A stretch of 48,421 nt of DNA from Rhynchosporium graminicola (lineage: Eukaryota > Ascomycota > Leotiomycetes > Helotiales > Ploettnerulaceae): NCBI GenBank assembly GCA_900074885.1, contig FJUW01000009.1, positions 790,371-838,791 on the forward strand. Reading direction: 5' to 3'. Position 1 is the stretch's first letter, and the number at the start of each line of letters is the position of its first letter. Position numbers and translations under genes: made by a program. Below the pieces are notes generated by a model. The model ran no database searches, was not told where the DNA came from, and was given only the letters and a program-made list of their open reading frames with translations. Positions 22,043 to 35,578 of this stretch are shown one piece after another.

Positions 22043-25000
22043 ATTCAAACATCGGCATAAGAAGACTCTCTTGAGCTTTTGATCAATAGATGATTCATGT
22101 ACAACATTGCGTAGCCGCACCGCTCGCTCAGATAGACTTGGGGAGAAAATCTTGATCACAACTCAAGTAACAAAGTCTTACAATACGGCCGTGGCGTTGA
22201 ACAAACTTCCATCTTTGACCAGCGATAACGATAATTTCGAGATTTCGATTGAAATACTAGTCTAAGCTTCACTTGGATCAGAATGGTCCTTACCCGTACA
22301 GTCAAAAACTGGAATTTTCAAGAATCCTCAAGTAGTAGGCAGGAACTCTTAGTCTTGCGGATATCCTGTATCTGACAACCTCAACAGATATACTAAACTA
22401 ACCACACGTAACACATATGTATGTGAGCCATTGGATTGCCACTTCCCCACCGAGCACAAGTTGAACCCAACAGGATCGACAACCTACTACTAGCGCCCAC
22501 ACGTACAATACCCTGCTTTTCAAATCTGAAATCACTTCGCGTCATTTACACCACATCAGCTCCTCAAGTTACCAGCAAATAATCCTTCCGAGTCCTGGCA
22601 GAGAAAAGACAGCGCCTTTGTTGCATATCGCACAATCGGCATGTATAAATAGATTTGTCCCAGTGATAGTCCAGCGGCGTAATCCTCATCCTTCAATTTA
22701 TTTTACAGCGTCAAGTTTTCTCCTCAGTGCTGGTGGGATGGGATAATTTGAGTGCAACATGCGCACGCTTATAGCACGAGGCGGCACTGGAATTTTGGCG
22801 CCGCTTCACACGCCGAGTCTTGAGAACCTGCGCCGTTCTGAGGCACACAGTTGGTAAAGTTGAGATTGGCTCATGCTAGCTCTGAAACTGATGTCAAATC
22901 TTAGGATAGGCGTGTGGTTCAAAAAAAAAATACTTACACACGTAATCAGGTCATCAGCTCAGCCCCTTCTTCCCTTCCAGATAAGGAAATTTACGCAAAT
23001 TTTGAGTCTAAGAGCTTAAGACCGAACAACGACGAGAGTTGAAGACTGCATCTTCACAGCAGTTGATGAAAGGTTTCAATGGTTGACTTCTGCCTGTTAG
23101 GAGCCTAGTGCGCACGACCGAAAGGTGAAGAAGGAGATCGAGCGGGAAACAAACCTCCTGGAGACAAAAGGAAAAGTATCGATCGATCCTTATACCTCAT
23201 TCTTACAGGCATTCATCGTACTGATGCCACATCAAGCTGCAAATACTCAAGTACCGAAACCTGGAGCTCTCGAGTATCAATCTCCTCGCATTATGTGGGC
23301 GTGATACAGCATAGTCGTCAGGGAAAATATGTTATTCGACAGGAATGACCGATCTTTTAATTGTTCTCGGAATTTGTGATGACAGGTCCGCAGGAGGCGT
23401 AGTCGCGATGGTAGTTGATTTTGAAGTATTTAGTCGGTATGGTTGATGTGTATACGAAGCCCCGAGGTAAAATGCGGAAACATTCTCCAATGAAACTTGA
23501 CATTAGGACTGCAATATCGGTCAGCCTAAACTAAATTGTAGTAATTGGATGATGAGAGAAGATAAGCGATTGTCACAACCTTCATCTGACAGAAGTCTTC
23601 TTAAAAACGGAGACGGACGAGTATATCAAGAACAGAACGCAGCATACAACATCTTGGCGACTGTGTCTGGCAGCATTGGAAAGTCTTTTTCAAGGATTAA
23701 CTAGTGATCCATGTCTTTTCAAAGAGACGTATTCGTCTGGTAAATGGAGTTCGCCGTAGCGATCTCCAGCTTATGCCGAAGTCCCGACTTCAAGTGGTCA
23801 CAAGTTCTGAGCTGCGTTGGAGACCCGTTGAAAAGAGTCCAGCATTTTTTACACGCTGCTTCGATCCCTGTACCTTTGAGAGCCCATGGAATCTTAAATC
23901 CGTCTTCTAAACAGTCCTCGCAGGAGCCAGCCGATCCGAGCCCATCTTCCTCATTCTTATTAGAAGACTTTGCCCATCAGGAAAAGACTAAGTCAACACT
24001 AAGAAGCGAGCATAAACAAAGAGACGGAGCAGACATCGAGCTCATCATGAATCCGAGCAGCCGCTTTGAATGAAAGGTAAAAACCTGCAAGGAAGAAACC
24101 CGAACCCCGGTTTTCCAGGAAACCCAAGTGACAGCCATCGTCAATCCTTTGCGAGATTTAGCCTACCTCAACAGGGCCGGCTCCACATCAACAGATATGA
24201 TGACAGCAAACCAAAAGACCCTCAGCTTTCTACCAAAGTCATACTTTCTTGATCAAAACAATCACATAATATCCACATGTTGTATCAAGTCCTCAGTAAA
24301 CATTGGCACGAACGTAAATGAAACACAGCACGAACACGCGACCGGAACATCAAGCCTGACACGCTCCATGGATATACAATGCTACCACCACTTGACATTA
24401 TCCAAGACCTCTCATCTATCTTGAAAAGAAGTATTAGAGCAAATCCGGATTCATAGCCTGCTCTGAGATCCACGTTCAGAGGCTTGGTTTTGTAGAGCGA
24501 GCAATGCTTGGACGAGCTTTCGATGCCTATGGTAGAGGACCTCCTCCTGCAAGGTGATACGGCATGCTCGCACCACAATCATTATTCCACCCAATCCTAT
24601 CAATCCAGTCGTGAAGTAGCCGCATGACCCCCCAGCGTTCCCATCAACAGCATTCTGTAGTATAGTATCCCGTAGCCCAAAAGGTACCGACCCCTCTGCC
24701 AGCCAATTCTCCCCCCCCCATGAAGTTGCCCAGCCTCTCTGATACCCACAAGACCAAGCACACAGAAAACTCCACCAACATCTACACGATCCATCTTATC
24801 ACTCTATTCGCTTTCTCCTCCCCGTAACAGTCATGTTTTCCCACCTCTACTTCTCAAGCCACCCATCTACACGACATCTCCCACTAAGAAAGAGAGTTTG
24901 ATATAGACATCATGTACCCCACCACCTAACCACCAACCAACCACCAACCATCCATCCACAAAACCACAGAGAAAGCAACAAACTAAGCGCAGCAGGAAGT

Positions 25001-25654
25001 CACCAATCACCGGAAATTCCGATCTCGTTCCCGTATGAACTTCATTCCGGTCACTCACGTAAAGCCCCATCTCCAACGGAGGGAGTACCTCCATGAAACA
25101 CACGCATGATGTTTTGTATCCAGGATCTTCACTTGAGTAAACTTGCTAAACAGCTGCCAAGTTTCTGGAGGAGCCTTTCTTCAACGGTTAAAGGACGAAC
25201 GCTGTGACACTCTCATGGATAGCGAGAAGGATATCGAAGTCAAGTTGGAATAGTTCATGACCTTGAGGGTTGCTTCAGACGATGTCTGGTCATATTTACG
25301 TGACTTCAAGCTTGAGTTGTGAGGGAAACTCATCAAAAATTCAAAGACAGCCTCAAGGCTAAAGTTTCATTTCAGGTAAAATTCTTTATTGATCTTGTCA
25401 CTCATGAACGCAAGTCATCAAGAAAAGACCGCCAAACCAGGCATCCATCTATACATTCCATCATTCCAATACTATACAACACAACTCCTCCTTTGATATG
25501 CACCAGAATCCCCTCCAGCCTCCAATGTACCGTGCTCATATGATTACTTTTCAAACCTTCACTATCCCCTCCGAAATGCCGTCTAGTTTCAACGAAACTC
25601 GCTATGCCGCGCCCAGATAATCAAAACATAAAACCCTTTCTCGTCATCCCGTCA
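22043..25654. other. Long intergenic region without a supported gene
   Basis: 3.6 kb with only short unlinked frames (for example 23744-24073 + and 24867-25103 -), none with a domain. Base composition is like that of the neighbouring genic DNA and CA/TG dinucleotides are normal, so it is not RIP-mutated. It contains an A10 run near 22920 and a CCAACCA/CCATCCA-type simple repeat at about 24919-24957. It could host a non-coding RNA or an unrecognised multi-exon gene. Confidence 0.4.
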
Positions 25655-28600
25655 TCAAAAGAATCCCATGATCGACTTCTTCTTCTCGACCTTCTGCTGT
25701 GCTGAATTCATACTCCCCAAAATATCATCGAACGTACTGCCACTTTGAGCCTGGCCAGCCGTCGCCAACTCACCACTTGGTCCGCTTCGACTAGCTGCTC
25801 GTCGGCCTGTCCCTATCATCGGCGAAGTCCCGCGACTATCATCCAACGCAGGAGACCCTCCCACTCCACCAAAATCACCCCGACTCATTGGCCGGCTCCC
25901 ACCCACATCCGCGCGACTCGGCCTCCGGCTCCCGTTCATGTCTGCACGACTCAAAGGCCGACTCCAACTCCCGCCACTCGTACCTGGTCTCTCCTCGAAG
26001 AATCCACCATCATGTCCCGGACCAGGATCGACCATGCGCTCCAAACCTAATGCAATACTCTGTCGTTGAGCTTGACGACTCATATGGCGAACTTTGGAGT
26101 TCTCCAAGCCTATATACCCTCCCAAACTAGCGTTGCTGGCACTGGCATTACTAGAACCTCTCTGTCGTCTCTGTCGTCCTCGGGATGGTGGTCGTACTTC
26201 GCCTTCTCCAACTTTAGGTGGTGGGTGCAGGGGAAACATTAGACTGTCCTTTAAAGACTGATCGTGGAAGAATTCAGTGTCATCACCAACGAGCTTTTCG
26301 GCAAGCTTCCAACAATGGCTTCGACCATAAACTGCTTCGACACTGAAATCTACCATGTGACTTGGCAGACTGACGATACCGCCTCCGCCTGCGACGTTGT
26401 ACCAGGATCTATTGGCTCGGGCGCCATCTTCTAGCCATGGTCTGGGATTCGCAGGCATCTGGCAGAGGAAGTACTCCACGCCATCGGTGTACTGCAAGGT
26501 AGGCGCATCGGTAACGAGCATGGGCAATGATTGAATCAGAGCATACAAGAAAATCCAGTGCCCGTAGCGTTGCTCTTCAAGCTCGAGTGCATTCTTTCCA
26601 CGTCCTTCCTTCTCCTCAAACGCCATGTACATTTCCAGGAATTCGTTCTTTGAGAGCGCATCGTCGTTGTGCGACTTTGCTAAGAGAAGGAGCATCTCGT
26701 ATTCCTTTAAGTTACGGGTAGAGAGCTTGTGCTGGTCTTTAGGTGAGAGTGCTGGGTATGTGGGGTCAATTGATAGGATCGTAGGTACTTTGGGAGTGTC
26801 GTAGGGGATAGGAGGCTGGACAGGTGGCGATGATCGGTCGAACTCAGCCAGCAGTTTCCGCAAAGCAGCGGTAGTTGGTGAAACATTGAGTCCATCTTCT
26901 CGATCTTCTGATGCTTGTACACCTCTCGTCGTTAAGGCTTTGCGGTCGACCAGTAGATCGTACAAAGCACAGAGATCTGCATAAAGCTGCTTCAAGACCA
27001 ATCGATTGAGACCACCCTGGAGAATAATCCTAGGGCGAAGTCAGTATACGCCATATCAACAAGTTTTGAAAGCGGGCTCAACCATGTCTAAAAAGATTTC
27101 TGCAGATACTCATGAAGAAGATTTTGGGGTCCCGAATACTTACAGATCCTTTCCACCTGCCTTTGGTGGCCAGTAACCGTATCTCTTCTTGTAAAAAGCA
27201 AGAACTTGTCTCCGCATCGATACAAAATTCATCTTCCAGTTCTTGAAACGGATGAGCTTGGATTCTGAACTGGATGTGGAGTTTGCAACCCCGGAGAAAA
27301 TGGACGGGTAATTAAAGTCGGTCAACCGTAAGCTAGCCGCGTTTTGTTGCTTTACCAGATCCCGATATGATTGCTGTAATTGCAATTTGGTGCTAGGCGA
27401 CAGTTCGTGGAAGATGGGCATTCCCAGGCTTGTGATAGAGACGTATTTACCCACAGCATGAGCAAAAGTCTCACTGTACAATTCAGGGCATTTCATCCGC
27501 TCTCCCAAGACAAGGCCTTCAACAGTCTTCGCTCTACTGCCACGAATATCCGTAAGTCTCAGATCGTGTCGGTAGAAAGCGAAAGCTCGGTCAGCCTCTT
27601 CCCCAAACGTGGTGCCATCTTGACTCGAGAAGTCAAACTTTTCCAAAGCTGAAGCAACGTTCATGAATATGTAATAGTACGAGGGACGGGTCCGTGTAGA
27701 GATCAGAGGCTGGCCATTGAAGAAGGCGAAGAAGTTACGAGCATCAACAAGACTTTGGACGTCCTGCTCTGAGAGCTGGGAGTCGCTGGATAGAATTCCA
27801 GTCGGAAAGTATAGGTGAAGATCGCGGGGTACATCTGTAGGGGAGTGAAGGGATCCTCCAGAATCGTCGGATTCGGACGTGGGATGATTGTCGGGATTCT
27901 GTGGCATGGCATTGAGAGGTGATCCAGATCCACCGACAGCCAGATTGCGAGTAGCATCCTCGATACCTAGGCTATCTCTGCCTTCAAAGCCAGGGCTCCG
28001 AGGACGACCACTTCCTGATGCACTAGGGACAGAATTGTCGTATATGATATCCAAGAGCAGCTGCGAGAGTTGAACCACAAGAGAATGGCACTTGATCTGC
28101 GGACCACGCCCTGAGGATTTCGGGTGTAAATACACGTACATGTTCGCCTCTCTACTGTCATCCCACAATTCCGGTATCTACCCACCAGTCAACATTCCGC
28201 TCAGCACTTCAGCATTCCAGTACTGACCTTGTCACCTCCCAAGATAATGTTCAAATTGTAGTCTATCCGACCTCCTCCTGCTGATATCCAAGCCCGAGAT
28301 CGCTCTGCTTCAAGGTCCTGGGATACATGCTTCGATCTTGACTTCGAACGACCACTGTACGGAACACTGGTTAGCGATACTTGTGTGAATATCTAGTGTA
28401 AGGTCTCAAGGAGATCTGCGCCCTCTGAAAGAAGTGTATGTGGAGCTCTTCAGACGTACCCTGCTGATAGCCAACTTCTCCGCTTCTTCCATTTCTCGAT
28501 CTCACCATCTGACGTGTGGGCTGATACGGGCGCACTGCTGATCGGGTCCGAGACGGATCGTGGTTGATTCATATCGACAGGTGGAAGTAACGAACTCTCC

Positions 28601-29067
28601 CTCTGTCTTCTTCCTTCCAAGTTATGTGGACTCGGCGAAGCGTCTCTCGCGGAGGCTGGCTGAAGCGAGGTGGTGCTCTGTTTCTGCAATTTACGAGGGG
28701 TCGACGTATGAGGGGAAGGGCGAGGATGCTCGTCGGAACTCGAGTTCGTGGTATAGGAAGGAGCGGAAAGTGGTGCTCGAGTAGGTGCTTCCAATGCAGG
28801 ACTTTCGGATGGATTCTGCTTTCGCAGGACCGTCTCGGTTTCTTCGCTATTCTTAGCTTCGGATGTCACAATCGAGGGCAAAAGCATTGAGAGTCTTTGC
28901 ATCCGCGACTGTGGGGGCTTGGATAGCAAAGCCATCATATCGCTGCTGAGAGCTACTGGCTCGTTCTCGTGGACTGTTTCAAGCAGAGGTACAGAAAGAA
29001 AGGACCTAGAGTTCTGATGTGAGGGATACAGGTCAACGTTCAACTTACGGGAAGATTTCCGAGGCAT
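25655..29067 (-). CDS. Large conserved fungal protein of unknown function (1047 aa)
   Basis: Four exons (28460-29067, 28228-28354, 27144-28177, 25655-27029) joined across introns of 105, 50 and 114 nt give a single 1047-aa frame. The first 200 residues are Ser/Pro-rich and disordered. After intron 1 comes RIDYNLNIILGGDK, and after intron 2 IPELWDDSREANMYVYLHP. Then follows a folded core with LVDARNFFAFFNGQPL, YYYIFMNVASALEKF, DLRLTDIRGSRAKTVEGLVLGERMK, RRQVLAFYKKRYGYWPPKAG, LKQLYADLCALYDLLVDR and GHWIFLYALIQSLP. The C-terminal 170 residues are low complexity and Arg/Ser/Gly-rich, with three 11-residue repeats (about residues 946-978), ending in KKKSIMGFF. No TM or signal peptide is visible. 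I recall this core as a conserved uncharacterised fungal domain (possibly DUF8004, unverified) but do not know a function. Confidence 0.85.
25865..25963 (-). repeat. Three tandem 11-residue SR-D/G repeats in the protein C-terminus
   Basis: Within the 1047-aa protein, residues 946-978 read as three units: SRPLSRADMNG, SRRPSRADVGG and SRPMSRGDFGG. The DNA is a 33-bp minisatellite. The Ser-Arg pairs flanked by Pro suggest phosphorylatable basic linkers. Confidence 0.75.
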
Positions 29068-31725
29068 TGCTGCGATTGCCTTTTATCTGTTGGCGTGTAT
29101 TCCTAGCGTCCCATCAAGTGGTGGAGCTGAACGGGGTCTTCCGGAGGATTCCAACCGGGAAAAGGATGCCGTTGGTGTTTGAGAAGCAGCTCGGCTTTGG
29201 ATGTGGAGATGGTGCTATTGCGTCGTTTTTGGTGGATCGCGCAAGTGCCGAAGGGTTCGTGCTGAGCTTTGGAGGTGTCTGATGTGGGTGCTTGGACTTC
29301 TTTCGAGATATAAAGAGTTTTTGCGTCCTGGAGAGAACTTGCGACTTTGAAAGATGTGCGTGTTTGAGTCGGGTGACTGAGCTAGTACTTCGAAGTGACT
29401 TACAGCTTTCCACTTCGAAGTGAGTGATTAAGAACTGAGTCGCTAAGCCCACAGAGGCAAGAAAGATTCTGATCAGAAGCTGTAACTCAAGCAGACCTGA
29501 GGGCGGCTGTATAGATACCTTTTGAGTTAGTAACTCCCAGAGTGCTTGTTCGAAGTCGCAAGCAGAAGTTGACAAGAGATAGGGAAGAAGTTCCTGTTTG
29601 AGTCACAAGGAAGTGTGATTCAAAGGGTCTTTGGCATGCATATCAATGAAAAGGGCATATCAATGAAAAGATATACCAGTCAGTGGTTCATCGAGCTGTA
29701 CAGAGAAATGAAGAAGATGTAAGGAAGTTGCAAACGAACGCAGACTTGATAGCAAAGTGTTTCGCACGCAGTACGAAGTACAACCAACCCGCCGCCTATC
29801 ACTCAGTGTGACGACAAGTTGTCGTGCTCGCGGCCGGGCTGCACACATTCTATTACCAGAACCCTCGGGCAAACCTCAACCAGAGTCCTGGGAAGGATGC
29901 ACTCCAATGCAAGGCACTGCCGACAAGGCGGAGGTCGCTGGGCTCGCTGGACATTTCGATGTCGTTGCTTTGATTTGTTCCCGAAGAAGAGAGACGTCGT
30001 CCCGGGGCTGAGGTTTTTGTCGGGGTCAGGCTGTGATGTCCGCTACTGCGTCGGGATCGGGACGAAATAGACTTTCCGCAATTATGCTTGCTTGTACTTA
30101 CATGGTACCTTGAAACATGGAAACATCGTGGGAGTGTGTTTTTGGTTTCATTGCCATTTACTGCTTCCCGATAAAAGACGATATGAATTCCTTTTTACGT
30201 GAAACTTCCACTCACACATCAAAATACATATCGATAGTTGCCCTTTATAAAATACCACATGCCCTGCTCGGTGTGAGGGGGATTCTGAAGCGTTTCGCTA
30301 GCTCCCGATGACGAACCGCAGGAGCTCATCCGCCGGGGGGGCGAGGGATGGTTTCTACACTAAGAGCGAGTAGTGCTTCTTGGCATTGAACGACTGAGCA
30401 AAAAGCATAAATGCTTCAGTCATCGAAACTCTCCTACCACCAAGATCGTGGAAGGAAGAAATGAGTTCTGAGCTGCCTCAGAGAAAGAACTTTCGGATAT
30501 CGAATGTGGTTGGCATTTGTACTCTATTCACTCCAGGATCTACTAGCTCCGAAATCACAGCCTGGACGAAGCCGTTCGTGGATCTCGAGTTTGACGATGT
30601 CGAGAAGAAAGCATGATGCTTTCGAGGAGTTCCGGATTCCCGTACGCCAGAGGACTTCTGACCGAGTTGATATTCGGGACTGTCAAATAGAACGAGGAAC
30701 ATTTCACGGCAAGAGAGGTTGGATTCAATGACATGAACGAGAAATCATCAGCGCAAGTATGAAATCGACATTAAACATGCCTATTTCGAAATAGTTCTAC
30801 TCATGTTCCGGTGTAGGAATCACTTCCCTTCACGCCGCCTTACGCACCATGTGGAATCTCTCTCCTAATTGGACATCACATCATGCCCCATCTCATGTAA
30901 GACCTTTTCTGCCTAGCGATACGATTTCAAAGATTACTTTGACAATCTACTTCGTCTGAACTTACATCATTTCCCACCCGTCGGCCTAACCGTCATCCCC
31001 GTCCTGAGAAACAGCCTCATTCATCCGATCCCATCGCAATCCATAACCTATTTATATAACCTCCCTGGCCTCCCGTCCCGCCCGCTTTCGCTATCTTCCA
31101 TAATCGGTCTCCACAACGGCACTCATTAGTGGTGGTACGCCGTATTATGCACACCGAGAGCCGAGCTGATCAAATTATCTTGCCAAGCCTCCACCCCACA
31201 TGGCGGCGGAGCGGAGCGGAGCGGAATCATAATCCCCTACAGGAAGTAATTCCAAGCTCTTCATACCTGTCTAGCCACACAAGGCGACAGTGTCTAATCT
31301 CTCTCTATTCGATATATCAAGGTAGATTCAAGCTCCAGTTGAAGAGCTCGTCGCCAGTACCGTTTTCCCTTCCCACTCGGTTTCCCTCGCGAGTCTGAGC
31401 CTGCTGTCATCCTGAGTAGGGACATAGCACAAAGCCACATCCATCCATCCATTCGAATTCCCCTGAACCAGACTATGGATGGATGGGTTAAGACCCACGA
31501 GAAAACAGAGTTCATTCTGCGTACTTTCGAGTTTGGAGTGTTGGTCGCAAAGCTGTTATTCCTGACCGGCTAGTTCAGGTGAGGAGACCAGATGGCATTT
31601 AATTGGGACGATATGATGAACATATCGACAAGAGGAGGGCTTTCGCATCAGTAAGTGATATCTGAGTGTTCTTATAGCAGCAATACATCTTGAATAGAAA
31701 AATGTAAGACCAGTGTAATCTATAT
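29068..31725. other. Intergenic region up to the transposon block
   Basis: No supported gene; the longest frame (29114-29575, minus) has no ATG and sits upstream of the large gene, probably in its 5' region. Small repeats are visible: a 16-17 bp direct repeat at about 29641-29674, a GGAGC tandem run at about 31204-31224, and a CATCCATCC / GGATGGATGG inverted pair at about 31437-31488. CA/TG dinucleotides are normal here. Confidence 0.4.
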
Positions 31726-31899
31726 GTTGGTATCACTCTGTCGTAGTACGTACAATCAAGTAGTCTGCGTGAGCTAAAGTACAGTGATAATAGTAGTAGT
31801 ATTATCTGTTATATCGTAGCTATCTTTCCTAGGTAATCGAGACTCCGTAAGGGAGATATATCTGGCCGGGTAAACCCCGGTACAGATACTCGACTAACA
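31726..31899 (-). repeat. Possible 3' LTR of the reverse copia element
   Basis: The stretch starts TGTTGGTATCAC and ends CGACTAACA, so it has TG...CA boundaries with a partly matching inverted terminus (TGTTGGT against TGTTAGT). It lies on the 3' side of the copia RNase H region (minus strand). The partner LTR is missing, so the boundaries are a guess; an alternative right end lies at about 31929. Confidence 0.3.
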
Positions 31900-34800
31900 C
31901 GTGACTATAGACCAACATATGGACTAACACTGGGAGTACTTTAAAGTAGCTCCAAACTATCTACTTCTCTGTATGAAAGCAACGCTTTTTGCCTTCTAGC
32001 AAGAGTAGTACTATAGTACTACTCGTGCAGAAGTATTATATAGTATATAGGTTTCCACGTGATCAGGTCTAAAGATTAGATAACTGAACTAAACGCCTCA
32101 CAGGCTCTCTTCCGGCTTCAAGTCATCCAAATTCCCTCTATCTACCTATTCTATAGGCTTAATAACTAATTGATTCGTGTATAATAGCTCCTTTAAAGCT
32201 CCGTTGTAATTTATCTTAGTTATCGTATCCGCAGGGTTATCTAGCCCTGCTACCTAAATTACCTCCGATATCTCTTTTCTTTCGTACGCTTAATATAGAT
32301 ATATAAGGTCAATTATCAATCTCTTCTCTCTTATAGTATTAAGTCGTACTACGCAGTCGTATAAAGACTTAGAATCGGTAACTATAAGTAAAGGTAGTAC
32401 TATGATCTCTATAATCTGTTCGATAGTAGTCTTAATAGTACCGGCTATATTAAAACCTTCTGATATAGCGTATAGTTCAGAGGCTAGTATAGATCTAGTA
32501 ACTCTCTTATAGCAGACCGAAGACTAGTGAATAACGTTTACCTTATTATACTTATCTATAAGTACGCAGACGTAGCTAATTTAAGAGTAGAAGTCTTTTA
32601 AATTAGTAAATAAACTATCGGTAAATATAACGAGTTTCAGAGACTTCTTATCTAATTTGACGTATTAGAGACCTTTACTATAATTGAACTTTTACTATAA
32701 GATTCTCTTATTTAAGAGCTTAAAGTCCTTCTCTATCGGATTTATAGTTTATATAGTAAAAGAGATATTAAATAATACTTCCGGCTGAGAAATAGTTACT
32801 AGGTATAAACCTCTAGCTCTCTAGGCGGCAAATTACTTAATTTAGGTAAGACCTTATCGTATATCTCTACGGGAGTTAGTAAGATTAACTAGTTCTTTCT
32901 TAATTAGTCTTAGCGTCTTATCGTACGATTGTTGAGATAGTCGAATAGAGCTATCAGTTTCCAAGGTAATGTAACCTCTATTAAAGTTAATTAGGTGTGA
33001 AGTAGTTAATTGCTCTCTCTCGTTCGACTTAAATCCAGCTTTCTATAGCTCTCTCTCTTCTATGTCTATAAAGGTCTTATTACTGATAAAGAAGGTATTG
33101 TTAATCTGAAGACTAAGAGCTCCTGTACTAGCTTCACCTGAAACAGATAGTAGATACGTATCGAACGTCGATAGTACTATATAGAGCTTCTTAACCTTAT
33201 ATCTATAGTATATACCGAACTAATAGTTCGCTGATTCTAGTATACAATATATAGGCCTAACGAAAAATAAAAACTAATATAACTAAGCTAGAATCTCCTT
33301 TAGAGGGCGCACGAAGAAGTCACGTATTAGGTATAACGTAGACTAAGTATAAGCTTATATAATATCACGGCTATATACCTTAAACTCAGGGTATATAACT
33401 GCGTATACTAGTAGTAGTCGTTAGCTAACTCGTTAAATAGTTAGTAATATAGTAAGTACTTAGTTCTTTCCAGAGTTGTTATACGCCTATATAACTAGTC
33501 TAGACTTCTCGTAGGCCTTCTATATACCCTTAAATTTTATCTAGTTAATAAATTTAGCGTTAAAAACCCTAGCTCCGGCTAGTAATTCATTTTTATAGAC
33601 TAATTCAAAGATCCCTATAGCGATTAAACCGTTAATCTCCTTACGTCTTAACGTAGCGTATTAAGGTTCTACTACTAGGAAACTAATGAATAATTTATCT
33701 ATATAATTTAAGTAAACTTTAACGTTATCGTCTCTGAATCGAATTAGCTTTCGTCGATCTCGATAAGGTTACTTCTTTAGTACTAGTATAGGTCGATTTA
33801 ACTTAGTAGTACTAAGTAATAGTACTCCTAGGAGTAAGATAAGAGGTAGTAAGAGTATAATTTCAGGTATAATACTCTCTAGTTCATCAGAATCGATACC
33901 TTCTTTATACTATAGTTTAATCGACGTAAAGCGAAAGGTTATTAGTCCGCTATCGATTTCTACTACGTAGTTCTCTCCGTCTATAGAAATAAGTAGCTAA
34001 GGTCTATCCTAGAAGCCTTTCTCTCTCTAAACTAGTACTAGAGAGTTCAATAGAAGGTCTCTTACTACTATAGAACTAGGTCCATTTCGAGTATTCAGGG
34101 TATTATTAACTTGCTAACGACTCTATAGTTTGCGAATCTCTTCTATAGCCTTATAAAGTGCAGTAGCTCGTTAGGAGACTAATAGCGAAGGTATATCTAT
34201 CTCTACTATTCTGGGATATACTCTAAATACTAGTAAAACAGGTATAATTCCACTAGGTCCAGAAATATAGTTAATTACATGGAATACTATCTATAGTACT
34301 ATATCTTAACTAAGGTACGGTAATTCCTTACGAATTATCATATAAGCTCTCTTTAGAGGGCCGTAGTATCTCTCTACCTTACTAATAGAGTAATAAGCCT
34401 CTACAGGTATAACTTTAACTATAGAACCCTCTGTCTTAGTACTCTATACGAATTCTTTTGATTTAAATTACGTACCTATATCTATAATAATAAAATCCGG
34501 TAGTCTAAGGTAGATATCTATCTATACCTACTTAAATCGGTTCTATACGTGTTCTGCAGATATATTAGTAAGAAAACCTCTGTTCTGAAAAGTAGTACCT
34601 TAGTCGACTATATATAAGACTTGCCGACTATCTAGTTATATGATATCGATTACTACTTCGTAATTAAAGTGTATATTATTAGTATTATAGAGCTTGAACT
34701 TGAATCTGCCTAGCGATCTTCTGTATAGCTAGCAGTGCTTATAGAGCTTAGTAAGCTCCTTTAGTACCCCTGAGTTATGCTCGTGACCGGCCTATTATAG

Positions 34801-35578
34801 TAAATCTTCTAGCTTTCTTACTAAGGGGTATCCGAATCGGTAGTGAAATCGACGTAAATCCGTCTCTATAAGTACTCTTGTATTCGACTGGAAGCACTTT
34901 ATAATATATATCTTAAGTGACTCCTTCTAGAGTAAGAAGAGGTAGCCGAATCTCTATATAACTAGTATATCTCCCTATAGCGTGATAAGTACGTTGCGAA
35001 GATTATCTAATATAACTCTGAGCTTATCTATATCGTCTAAATAGAGTAGAAACGTGGTATCTATAGCTATAACCTTAAATTGGATCTTTCTAATTAGAGA
35101 AGGTATAATTATTATACTAATAGAAGTAGCCTTACTAATACCGAATTTGACGTTTATTCCACGGGAAGGTAAGAGTTCAGCTTTATATAGAGCCTTATAG
35201 GCTTCGTATTGACCTTTACCTACTGTAGATACCTTTACTGCTCTAGTATCGATTATAATTCCATGAAAAACTAACGAATTATATCGGGGGCTACTTATTA
35301 TCGTCTCTGCGGTTAGGTTCTCTTCCGTAGCTTCTTCGGCAGTATCTAATAGGTGTTTAAAAGCCGTATTTACTAGGGTTTCTGTTATTAGTTATATAGC
35401 TGCTACTAAGACAGGTCCTATAGAAGTTATGAATAGAGCTTCCGGCTGAGCGTCGGAATCGTAGTCTATATCGCTCCCGGCTTCGCATGAGGTAAAGGTA
35501 GTAGCTATATACTCGTCTTCTATACCTTTATACTCTGCGACGTATTATCTATATGCCTTCTTAAAGACTCTTCTAAAG
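31900..35578 (-). mobile_element. RIP-mutated, 5'-truncated Ty1/copia retrotransposon
   Basis: On the minus strand, after allowing for stops, the order is protease, integrase, RT, RNase H, which is the copia order. A protease-like GIIIDTRA motif (RIP-changed from DTGA) is near 35,260. A GAG-pre-integrase motif (LRRFHYRFGYPLVRKL...AGHEHN) is at about 34,780-34,860, and an integrase core (SRQVLYIVDE, then VPVEAYYSI and VERYYGPLKRAY) at about 34,250-34,650. RT follows at about 32,950-33,520 and RNase H (LKLVIFTDSLF, RVTRSILASELYAISEGF) at about 32,450-32,700. Nearly all stops are TAA or TAG, as expected when CAA, CAG or TGG undergo RIP. The RT aspartate pair, expected as DD, reads NN (33097-33102). 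The 5' side (gag and 5' LTR) is absent: the sequence stops at the 268-bp gypsy LTR starting at 35579. The element is dead. Confidence 0.8.

Noticed and set aside
29044..29050. GTAAGT-like donor inside the first exon of the large conserved gene
   Set aside because: Using the nearby CAG or TAG acceptors would shift the frame and lose the downstream reading frame; treated as coding.
29114..29575. 153-codon open frame upstream of the large conserved gene
   Set aside because: It has no ATG start, no domain and low-complexity composition; probably 5' region of the gene starting at 29067.
31437..31488. CATCCATCC/GGATGGATGG inverted pair as a functional hairpin
   Set aside because: It is a short simple-sequence repeat and no flanking feature suggests a function.
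1..31725. tRNA genes
   Set aside because: I scanned the TTCGA-type T-loop matches that I could see; none had the surrounding stem pattern of a tRNA. A dedicated tRNA search was not possible.
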